DNA of 64,000 nt from an uncultured Porphyromonadaceae bacterium. Its GTDB lineage: Bacteria; Bacteroidota; Bacteroidia; Bacteroidales; Muribaculaceae. The stretch covers positions 1-64,000 of the forward strand of contig CAMNRO010000011.1 in the NCBI GenBank assembly GCA_946553045.1. The letters are read 5' to 3'. Below the pieces are notes generated by a model. It made no database searches and was not told the DNA's origin. It saw only the letters and a list, made by a program, of their open reading frames with translations. A program made the translations under genes and the position numbers. This document shows, piece after piece, positions 24,256 through 31,368 of this stretch (positions within the stretch are counted from its first letter, which is position 1; every line of letters begins with the position of its first letter).

Positions 24256-25152
24256 TCAATCCCACCATTTTTTCATATTATGGTCAAGCCATTTCCAAAG
24301 AATATGAAATGCTTTGTCGCTATATAACTTTCCGAGATATAAATCGTGTAAGTCACCTCCATTGTCACGTTCGTGAGTATATCTATGGGCTGTCCGCAAA
24401 TTTATGTGCTTGCCTTTTATTTCGGGCCAGTTAGTTATTGCTATTTTAATGAGACGTATGGCAATCTTCATTCGATTGACGTCTTCCTGCCAACCAACAT
24501 AACGCTGCACATAACGCCAATATCCGATATTGTATTCGAGCTTCTTTCTTATAATATTCATATTCGCAGACCAGCATATAGCGGAGTCATGAGCTATAGT
24601 ATCGCGCCAATATTTGCGCTGTTTTCTCCGGAAACTTTCCGAGATATACTCTTCTTCCATTTCATATTTGACGGGATGCTCCTTTTCGAGAGAATCAAGC
24701 CATTCGGAAAACTCTTTTCTGTGTTGTTCATTCGTTTCTATAGCATACAGAGTTGACCAGTAAAGCAGATGGGCGGCAAGAGTTGCTGTATCGCTCTCCC
24801 GGGCTAACTGACGTTTCTCTTTAGCGGAAAGCATATCGAAAGTCTTGATACCGCAAAATTCAGTACCTGATTCCTCAAAATTGTCTTTCCATGATGAAAA
24901 GTCAATCTCCACCTCTCTTCCAAGGAGCCATTCCTGAGGGTCCGGAGCACCTTTGACCATAATCTCATTATCGGAGTCAAGACGCATTTGAATTACCGGA
25001 GAGGAATACTCTGGGTCAACTGGCAAAGATTTGATTGTTTCGACCAGAGAAGAATACAAGGGTTTCATTCCCTCGTGTTCAAGATAGAAGCCATTGAGGA
25101 CTACCCATATATCCTCAAAGTCTGAATTGCGAAAATAGTCCTGATAAATCAT
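24256..25152 (-). CDS. Hypothetical protein (possibly DUF6557-like)
   Basis: This 298-residue protein opens MIYQDYFRNSDFEDIWVVLN and contains PDPQEWLLGREVEIDFSSW and LAAHLLYWSTLYAIETNEQ, a pattern I associate, without certainty, with DUF6557 of Bacteroidetes. A longer start at 25188 is unlikely because a -7-like TTACTTTGC on the minus strand lies between the two Met codons. The C-terminal 130 residues are rich in Tyr, Trp and Arg. It is downstream of the retron hydrolase on the same strand but has its own promoter, so membership of the retron system is doubtful. Confidence 0.55.
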   Translation of the reverse strand: MIYQDYFRNSDFEDIWVVLNGFYLEHEGMKPLYSSLVETIKSLPVDPEYSSPVIQMRLDSDNEIMVKGAPDPQEWLLGREVEIDFSSWKDNFEESGTEFCGIKTFDMLSAKEKRQLARESDTATLAAHLLYWSTLYAIETNEQHRKEFSEWLDSLEKEHPVKYEMEEEYISESFRRKQRKYWRDTIAHDSAICWSANMNIIRKKLEYNIGYWRYVQRYVGWQEDVNRMKIAIRLIKIAITNWPEIKGKHINLRTAHRYTHERDNGGDLHDLYLGKLYSDKAFHILWKWLDHNMKKWWD

Positions 25153-25284
25153 ATGTCGATATTTTTGCTGCAAAGTAAATATCGACATGGCGCATATCGC
25201 GGTACAGGAGTAGAGAATTTACATCGAAAGCAAAATACGCCCTCCCACCCGATAGTATTGCCGTGATTCTTTCTTTGATATTGG

Positions 25285-26229
25285 TCATCTGGCTCGGTGA
25301 ACAAGTATTTTGTCGTTGATATAAAAATCGCCATCAGTAACCTGGACTCCCCCTTCGCCGTACACCTCAACTGATGCAGGCTGACCATAGCGATTACCAT
25401 ATACCAGTTGGACAGTCTCGGCGTCAGCTCCTTCAGGCAATACAGGAAAGTGTAAGTTGATATCTCGGCCGTCATAATGCTTTGTGCCATGATACTGACG
25501 CACAATTTCTTCATACCACTTGCGGCCCATACCTTTCTTGTAGATTTTGAAGGCATTCACATAATAGTCTATGCCATTCATGTCGCCGATGAAGCCGGTA
25601 TCGCCGGAGGCTATATCCTCAAACGGCACAAAAACTCTACTCGAAATAAAGTCAGGTATTCTCATCCAGTTGATTGTCGGAAGTAGAAAGTTTTCAATAA
25701 CCTCTTCCGTCATGCGGTGACCTCCAGAAAACGTTGCCCAATAGAAAAAGCGTTCGCGATACTCGTCCTGACAATCGCATACATCGTCCGTATCGCCAAA
25801 TAGTCCGACAACCAATTCCTCTGCTACATCACTGACAGACACGAGGTTTGACTCCATTAACTTGAACTCACGACATAGAGCTTCTGAAACCGTAAAGGTC
25901 TCTGCTCCATCCTCTCTTTCAGAAAAGAATTGCAGTCTTTTACCCTTGTTCTCTTCAAGAATGTCAGACACGTGAAAAGCCGGATTGACGAGAATGCGAC
26001 GAAATCCTTTCATCTGCGAGGCATACATTGCCCCCATAGAGGTGCCGATTACTATTGTATTATCAGCCTGATACTCTCCGGTAAGGCTCAGCAATAGTTG
26101 GAGAGCCTCTATCGGATTGACCGGTATGTCCGGAGTGACAACATTGTCTTCAGGAAACAACTCCCTAAGTTTTTTTGCTGTGTTGGACTTACCAGATGAG
26201 GCGAGTCCATGGAGATAAATTATATTCAT
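25285..26229 (-). CDS. YqiA/UPF0227-like alpha/beta hydrolase, putative retron effector
   Basis: This 314-residue protein has an N-terminal domain resembling YqiA-type esterases: IIYLHGLASSGKS at 3-15, the nucleophile elbow GTSMG at 62-66 (Ser64), a VNPAF strand near 79-83 and a late His in SGGHRMTEEVI. The opening also fits a Walker A pattern (GLASSGKS), but the rest argues for hydrolase. About 120 C-terminal residues (from DFISSRVFVPFEDIA) form an extra domain I do not recognise. The start codon overlaps the RT stop as ATGA, so RT and hydrolase are made together. Retron effectors typically sit in this position; the substrate is unknown. Confidence 0.72.
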   Translation of the reverse strand: MNIIYLHGLASSGKSNTAKKLRELFPEDNVVTPDIPVNPIEALQLLLSLTGEYQADNTIVIGTSMGAMYASQMKGFRRILVNPAFHVSDILEENKGKRLQFFSEREDGAETFTVSEALCREFKLMESNLVSVSDVAEELVVGLFGDTDDVCDCQDEYRERFFYWATFSGGHRMTEEVIENFLLPTINWMRIPDFISSRVFVPFEDIASGDTGFIGDMNGIDYYVNAFKIYKKGMGRKWYEEIVRQYHGTKHYDGRDINLHFPVLPEGADAETVQLVYGNRYGQPASVEVYGEGGVQVTDGDFYINDKILVHRAR

Positions 26230-27302
26230 ATTACTTTTTGTATTTGGTTTAATTGCTGTTCTATCCACTGAAGACGGTTGAATCGACTTTTGAACTTTTT
26301 ATATGTTGTGTCTTCTTTGCCCTTGATCATTTCAAGATAGTTTATTTTCCCGTCTATTACATTGGTCAGATTCTTTACCATACCATTGCAGAAATCCCTT
26401 GTAAAGATGATTTGTGCCTGATCATAACCATATTTATCCCACAAGTGCAGAAGCACTCGCAGCTGTTTTATGTATGAGCGCGAGGCATTGGTTTTATCGC
26501 TTACGACAACTCCTGTGACTTCTTGCCTTGTACCCTTAACAAACGTCTTTGTTTTCTTCTCGTTAACATTAAGTCCATACTTTGCAATGATTTCATAAAT
26601 CTTCGATTTCCAAAAAGGACTTATTCTGCGAATCGATTTACTATGGCTGAAAGTTATATCATCGGCATAACGCGAATACTTACAACCCATTCGTTCCGCA
26701 AGTTTTGCCATTTCCTTGTCCAGACTCTTCAAAACGATATTAGATAGGATTGGTGAAGTCGGGGCTCCCTGTGGCAATACCTCTATGCCTGAGTTGTCTG
26801 GCACGGTGCAGATTCTGCATATTATATTGATTACTTCGTTGCTGAGCAACTTGTCACCAAGTTCCCGATGAAGAGCCCGACGCACCATCAGTTTGCTTAT
26901 GCTCGGAAAAAAATTTTCAAGGTCTGTATTAAATATGCAGGTTTGACCCACATGAATCAAAGCATTATCCTTGACGCTTCTGCCTAATACAAAACCTGTG
27001 GCGTGTTCATCGGGAACAAATATCGATTGAAGAAGGATGTTTATGGCTGATTGTATAGCCTTTAGCGGTTTAACCGGAGCACTAATTTTTCTTTGTCCGC
27101 CTGATTTCTTAGGTATTGTAAAATCAATATAGGCGGTTTTTCTTGCGTTGGCAGACGCAAATCGCATTATCTGTCTGCCGGACTTGGATTCGACCAGACT
27201 CCAACCGTCAATAAGCGGTGCTATGAAATTCAACACATCAAATAACTCCTTGCGGTTACTGATGGTCATGTCCTTGAGATATTCTGCAATTTGGTCTCGC
27301 AT
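26226..27302 (-). CDS. Retron-type reverse transcriptase
   Basis: This RT has 358 residues when started at Met 27302. Retron-specific motifs are present: NALIH (NAxxH) at 113-117 and VTG at 262-264. Catalytic motifs are NTDLENFFPS (first Asp near 127), QGAPTSP at 178-184 and YADD at 212-215. There is no group II intron maturase or endonuclease domain, and the length fits retrons. The frame is open upstream to 27413, but that part overlaps the structured RNA (27371-27479) expected to be the msr-msd template, so the shorter start is preferred. It copies part of the adjacent ncRNA into branched msDNA. Confidence 0.88.
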   Translation of the reverse strand: MRDQIAEYLKDMTISNRKELFDVLNFIAPLIDGWSLVESKSGRQIMRFASANARKTAYIDFTIPKKSGGQRKISAPVKPLKAIQSAINILLQSIFVPDEHATGFVLGRSVKDNALIHVGQTCIFNTDLENFFPSISKLMVRRALHRELGDKLLSNEVINIICRICTVPDNSGIEVLPQGAPTSPILSNIVLKSLDKEMAKLAERMGCKYSRYADDITFSHSKSIRRISPFWKSKIYEIIAKYGLNVNEKKTKTFVKGTRQEVTGVVVSDKTNASRSYIKQLRVLLHLWDKYGYDQAQIIFTRDFCNGMVKNLTNVIDGKINYLEMIKGKEDTTYKKFKSRFNRLQWIEQQLNQIQKVI

Positions 27303-27359
27303 AGTTTTGAAGTTTGCGAGAGCAGAGAAAACATCAGTCTTACTTTCGTGTGCGCCGGA

Positions 27360-27590
27360 TGATCGAGGCTTCGGCAATGTGCGTTGTGAACGAGGGAGTG
27401 CATTCCACATCACCGAGAGCGGAGCGAAGGTGATGGTACATGCACGACCGGAGAGAACGGCGTGCAGGGCCGATGCCGAGTAATAAACATTGGAGGCGTT
27501 CCGTTAATTCGGATCGAAGTCTGCCGGATTCAGCAGACAGATGGCAAAGGTCTGACCGATGTTTTCAATGTCCTCTTGTTCCTTTTCACC
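27360..27590 (-). ncRNA. Putative retron msr-msd RNA
   Basis: Transcribed from the promoter at 27600-27592 towards the RT gene. It contains an outer stem TCGGCA/TGCCGA (27474-27479 with 27371-27376) enclosing a hairpin TGCACG/CGTGCA (27441-27466), a hairpin with 7-bp stem CATCACC/GGTGATG (27408-27435) and a small CGTT/AACG hairpin near the 3' end. Multiple hairpins immediately upstream of a retron RT are what msr-msd loci look like. The exact ends, priming guanosine and a1/a2 repeats cannot be fixed by eye. Confidence 0.55.
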
Positions 27591-27591
27591 G

Positions 27592-27635
27592 GCAAAGTTA
27601 AAGAGGACATGTGAAAAATCATTTCATATATGAAA
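27592..27635 (-). promoter_or_regulatory. Retron promoter with WYL-type operator
   Basis: The minus-strand -7 TAACTTTGC is at 27600-27592. Eleven bases further upstream lies TGAAA-N5-TTTCA (27612-27626), continued by another TGAAA to give the palindrome TTTCA-TATA-TGAAA (27622-27635). The WYL gene at 28572 has the same palindrome at the same distance from the same -7 sequence. Confidence 0.65.
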
Positions 27636-27657
27636 ACGAATTGCAGAAAAAATTGAA

Positions 27658-28572
27658 TTATTTATATAGAGCAGCCAGTGAGTCGGACTTTTCTTTTATC
27701 AGATTACGAAGCCAAACGGGTGTAAGAACCTCTATATCATCGCCATGACTCATTATTTCCTGAACAAAGTCGTATGCCGGCGACATATAGTATCCAAATG
27801 TAGTGAAATCATCGCCATGTTCGAGTTCTTCCTGCGTCGGATGCAACGGAAGAGATTCTACATATTTAGGGAATTCACGATAGCATTTCAGTATAACCCT
27901 GGTCGGCTGGGAATATCCGTCAGAACATATTCCATAAAAGTTTGCGAAGAAATCTTTTGCAGAAAATTCTTCGGGATAGGTGAATTGTTCTGATAAAAGT
28001 TCGAGTTTGGTAATACGGTCTAGTGCAAATATCAATCGTTTTCCGCTATCCACAGTTTGTCCGAGCATATACCATCTCCTCTTGAAAAGTTTCAGGCATA
28101 GAGGTTCTAATATCCTGTCCGCTAAATTATTCTTGGTTGAATGGAATGATGTGTACTGAAAGATAATCCGCAAATTGTCTCTTAAAGCCTGCGATAAAAT
28201 AGGTAGCCATTCACGACCACCGGGAACAGGCTCAAGCACGATTTTATCGGATATGGCTTTATTCTCAAGCAACAATGACTCCGTAGCCATACTGTCTGTG
28301 AGCCAGTTCAGAACTTCATTATTTTTGATTTCGTCCTGATTGGCTATAAAATACTGACTGTTTTCTCTCATTGAAGTGCACTGAATATCAACACCCAACT
28401 CAGTAAGAATAGCCTGACGGTGATTGTGGAATGTGCGCTTCGACAACTCTGTCCCTTTATAATTTAGAGTAGAGTTGTCCCATTTATCGCTGATTTCTTT
28501 GAAAGTTATTCGGCCTGCGTCAAGGATTGTGTTTATAAGCCAGATATATTTGCGAAGAGTCGAATCAGCCAT
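27658..28572 (-). CDS. WYL-domain transcriptional regulator next to the retron
   Basis: This 304-residue protein has a winged-helix N-terminus (LRKYIWLINTILDAGRITF, then KRTFHNHRQAILTELG) followed by a WYL domain (LRIIFQYTSFHSTKNNLADR, then KRRWYMLGQT, then IFALDRITKL). It is closest within this window to the WYL gene at 15017. The -7 TAACTTTGC (28602-28594, minus) and the palindrome 28614-28628 are shared with the retron promoter. It likely represses or activates itself and the retron in response to a damage signal. It lies upstream of the retron in the same direction, with 58 bp to the retron -7. Confidence 0.9.
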   Translation of the reverse strand: MADSTLRKYIWLINTILDAGRITFKEISDKWDNSTLNYKGTELSKRTFHNHRQAILTELGVDIQCTSMRENSQYFIANQDEIKNNEVLNWLTDSMATESLLLENKAISDKIVLEPVPGGREWLPILSQALRDNLRIIFQYTSFHSTKNNLADRILEPLCLKLFKRRWYMLGQTVDSGKRLIFALDRITKLELLSEQFTYPEEFSAKDFFANFYGICSDGYSQPTRVILKCYREFPKYVESLPLHPTQEELEHGDDFTTFGYYMSPAYDFVQEIMSHGDDIEVLTPVWLRNLIKEKSDSLAALYK

Positions 28573-28593
28573 ACTATATTGTTTTTAGAGATT

Positions 28594-28628
28594 GCAAAGT
28601 TAATCAATTTATATGAAAACAGGTTTCA
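28594..28628 (-). promoter_or_regulatory. WYL gene promoter with operator shared with the retron
   Basis: TAACTTTGC at 28602-28594 (minus) with TGAAA-N5-TTTCA at 28614-28628, 11 bp upstream, over the -33 position. The context ATATGAAAAC is also shared with the retron site. Confidence 0.65.
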
Positions 28629-29086
28629 CACAATGGTGCGAAGTAACTGGTTTAATAGTATTATTATGCCTTAACACTGCCTATTGCTACCATATATATT
28701 GAAACAGAACATCTGATTCTATGCACATGGAGATTTAATGATGGAGTATCTTTTGCTGATATGAACGGGAATAATATGTAATGAGTTTTTTATTTTTCTC
28801 GTATTTTATTTTAACGCTCAATCTTGTAAAAAACTACCAACTTTGAACTTTTGAAAAATACACAAAAAGAGACTCATTTACATAAATAAAGCTAACAAAA
28901 TTTCCAACTGTTAAAAAACAACAGAAACTAAACCAGCATTTAAAATATTATAAACTAAAGCAACGCACTATCAAAACCACGCCAAAAATAGGATTTTCCT
29001 CTCATTGTTTTTAACTTTTCTGGCTATAGAAATAATTTTGCACTTGCTTATCGAACCTATATTCTGCATTTAATTAGCGTTGAGAT

Positions 29087-29118
29087 TTTGATTTTTCACA
29101 TTTATGTCGTACTTTTGC
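29087..29118 (+). promoter_or_regulatory. Promoter of the secreted protein gene
   Basis: A complete Bacteroidetes promoter: -33 TTTG at 29087-29090, 19 bp spacer, -7 TACTTTTGC at 29110-29118. Confidence 0.7.
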
Positions 29119-29193
29119 TACAGATATGTATCACTCAGCACACCTTAAATTCGGAAATTAACCTGATTGGACAAACCTTATATTCCAATTCCT

Positions 29194-30507
29194 ATGAAAA
29201 ACATGAAAAGACTGATGCTCGTATCGGCTGTAGCATTTTTGGCAACCAACCATATGAGCGCAGATGAGACCAGAACGTTCTCACTCGACAACGAAGATTA
29301 TTCCATAAACAATCTATGGATAAACCTTAAGGCAAGATCAGATTATCAACAACAGATGTATGACGGCAGAAATTGGGGATATTCACCGTTCTTCTTCGCA
29401 AAAGACGACATAATATATATGACAAAAGATCTCTCGCCGACTAAATCCACAAGTCTGATGGCAATCGACGGTCAAAACGGAGCTTTCAAAGAAATTGTTC
29501 CGATTGACTGGGGCTCGTTCGAGCCTAATTCTGTGGCGGCTGTATATTGTGGAGTCGACAGCGAAGGAACATGCTACGTCGCTTCATACGGAACATCGAC
29601 GTCGGGACAATACCCTTTCATCATATATCCTCTTGAGTTCACAGCAGCCGGAACGCCGAAAGTAGTCGGCAGATACCAGTTTGAAATGGATACTGACTGG
29701 TGGATAAAATCTGTTGACGTGCATGGCAGTCTGTTGTCTGGCAATTTCACGGTAGCCTCGTCCATATGGAACAAGATGAAAATAACTTTAGGCGACAAAT
29801 TCCGCACAAGTATCTGCCTATGGCAATATTCACAATACAAGCTGACTGCAAAAAATGAATACGTACAGCCTATTACCGTGTGTGATATCTCATTGATTTC
29901 TGACAATAAAATCGTTGTACACGACCGGCACCATGTATATGGTCAGCCGGAACACTGCGCCAATGCGATAGCAGCCAACCCTACACTTTTCACAATCGAC
30001 GAAAACGGAATGAATCAGCACTCCGCTATCGAACCCACTGACGATGACGACAATTTAGGAAACGGAATGGCGATTTTCACACTGGGAGAAGACAGGCATT
30101 TCATGGTATATGCCTCAAGCGGTCTCCCGGCCGAATTCAAACTGATGGCCTTGCCGGATTATCCTGAATCACTGGCAAACGCCAAACAAATATGCATTCT
30201 GACACCGAAATCGACTGGTCTTTCAATTGACCCGGCAGAGGACGACCGCCAGAAAACAAGCGTGTTCGTAGAGAAAAAAGATGAAAACACCGCAAATATT
30301 TACGTCATGGGAAACAATAGCGGTATGGCAGCCTACACGATAAAACGCGATGCTCCTCTGAACACCGGAGTTGAGACAGTGGCTACCGATGAACAACACT
30401 CTCCTGAATATTATACCGTCACCGGTCTGCGGATTGCAGATAAACCGACCTCCGGCTTCTACATCGAGAAAAGAGGCGCCATTACGTCAAAGAAATTTAT
30501 AAAATAA
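29194..30507 (+). CDS. Secreted hypothetical protein with Bacteroidetes C-terminal tail
   Basis: This protein has 437 residues from the Met at 29194, which opens a signal peptide (MKNMKRLMLVSAVAFLATNH). The body is beta-rich with repeating strand pairs such as DSEGTCYVASYG and FTLGEDRHFMVYASS, suggesting a propeller-like fold. The C-terminus reads YYTVTGLRIADKPTSGFYIE then KRGAITSKKFIK, resembling the short sorting-type tail on many Bacteroidales secreted proteins. I do not recognise an enzymatic motif. The gene is monocistronic with a strong promoter and terminator. Confidence 0.7.
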   Translation: MKNMKRLMLVSAVAFLATNHMSADETRTFSLDNEDYSINNLWINLKARSDYQQQMYDGRNWGYSPFFFAKDDIIYMTKDLSPTKSTSLMAIDGQNGAFKEIVPIDWGSFEPNSVAAVYCGVDSEGTCYVASYGTSTSGQYPFIIYPLEFTAAGTPKVVGRYQFEMDTDWWIKSVDVHGSLLSGNFTVASSIWNKMKITLGDKFRTSICLWQYSQYKLTAKNEYVQPITVCDISLISDNKIVVHDRHHVYGQPEHCANAIAANPTLFTIDENGMNQHSAIEPTDDDDNLGNGMAIFTLGEDRHFMVYASSGLPAEFKLMALPDYPESLANAKQICILTPKSTGLSIDPAEDDRQKTSVFVEKKDENTANIYVMGNNSGMAAYTIKRDAPLNTGVETVATDEQHSPEYYTVTGLRIADKPTSGFYIEKRGAITSKKFIK

Positions 30508-30571
30508 GCCGAAACCAAGCTTAAAACAATACGTTAAGCAAACAGCAATAAGACAGTCTCATTCTGCATCA

Positions 30572-30617
30572 AACCGTAAGAAATCGCGACAAATTTTTGC
30601 GATTTCTTGCGGTTTTT
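30572..30617 (+). terminator. Intrinsic terminator
   Basis: AACCGTAAGAAATCGC and GCGATTTCTTGCGGTT (30572-30614) form a 16-base stem with one wobble, followed by TTT. It ends the transcript of the secreted protein gene. Confidence 0.85.
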
Positions 30618-30663
30618 ACTATATTCGGCGTGATAAATCAAAGCGACGAGATTAATCTTCAAT

Positions 30664-31323
30664 ATGAAAATATATCCTGACAAAAACAAGGCTTTTCCGA
30701 ATCCAGCAATCCCGAGCCTTTGCTACATAAAAAATGTGGTGAAGAATCCGAGAATTATTGTCGGTGATTACACATATTACGATGATGTAGATGGTGCCGA
30801 TAAGTTTGAGGACCATGTCACGCATTTCTATGAATTCATCGGCGACAAGCTGATAATCGGCAACTTTTGTGCCATTGCCAAGGGGATTACTTTTATCATG
30901 AATGGCGCAAACCATCGTATGGACTGCGCCACGACTTATCCTTTCTATATAATGGGAGGTGACTGGGGTGGCGCAATTGCGCCTGTGATGGACGAGTTGC
31001 CTCTCAAAGGAGATACGGTAATCGGCAACGACGTATGGATTGGACAAAATGTTACCATTATGCCCGGCGTACATATCGGTGATGGCGCTATAATCGGCAC
31101 TAACGCCACCGTAGCTTCCGATATTCCGCCTTTCTCAGTCGCTGTCGGCAATCCCGCCAGAGTTATTCGCCAGAGATTTGACGATGAGATGATACATCTT
31201 CTGGAGTGTCTCCAATGGTGGAACCTGCCCATCGAAGAGGTCGATGAGTTGATTCCAATACTATCGAATCCAAATATCGCCGAGGCTAAATTAGCGATAA
31301 AAAAATATCTGCAAAAGAAATAG
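30664..31323 (+). CDS. Vat/CatB-like xenobiotic O-acetyltransferase
   Basis: This 219-residue left-handed beta-helix acetyltransferase shows the hallmark segments of the Vat/CatB (streptogramin A and chloramphenicol acetyltransferase) family: IGNFCAIAKGITFIMNGANH with the catalytic His near 82, YPFYIMGGDW, hexapeptide repeats (VIGNDVWIGQNVTIMPGVHI) and VGNPARVIRQRF. The C-terminal helix LLECLQWWNLPIEEV is also typical. It would acetylate a hydroxyl group of a drug or sugar using acetyl-CoA. Whether it confers streptogramin resistance cannot be told from sequence. It is monocistronic and convergent with purF. Confidence 0.88.
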   Translation: MKIYPDKNKAFPNPAIPSLCYIKNVVKNPRIIVGDYTYYDDVDGADKFEDHVTHFYEFIGDKLIIGNFCAIAKGITFIMNGANHRMDCATTYPFYIMGGDWGGAIAPVMDELPLKGDTVIGNDVWIGQNVTIMPGVHIGDGAIIGTNATVASDIPPFSVAVGNPARVIRQRFDDEMIHLLECLQWWNLPIEEVDELIPILSNPNIAEAKLAIKKYLQKK

Positions 31324-31361
31324 TGCCGATAGCCCTATCTCTGCAATCAGGCTATCGGCAC
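31323..31361. terminator. Bidirectional terminator between Vat-like gene and purF
   Basis: GTGCCGATAGCC and GGCTATCGGCAC form a perfect 12-bp stem around a 15-base loop between two convergent genes. Confidence 0.8.
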
Positions 31362-31368
31362 CATTATT

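Larger units (their letters stand above)
28573..29193. other. Long AT-rich intergenic stretch
   Basis: Besides the WYL promoter on the left and the promoter at 29087-29118 on the right, this very AT-rich region has no coding frame or repeat I can support. It marks the change from the accessory island to GC-richer core sequence. Confidence 0.5.

Noticed and set aside
26229-26268. Upstream extension of the retron hydrolase start
   Set aside because: The 13 extra codons overlap the RT gene; the ATGA overlap start at 26229 fits the hydrolase N-terminus better.
26226-27302. Group II intron RT instead of retron RT
   Set aside because: The protein is too short, has no maturase or HNH domain, and carries NAxxH and VTG motifs specific to retrons.
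27303-27413. N-terminal extension of the RT (start MMWNALPRSQ)
   Set aside because: It overlaps the predicted msr-msd stems, lacks RT features and is Pro/Arg/Ser-rich, as expected for RNA read as protein.
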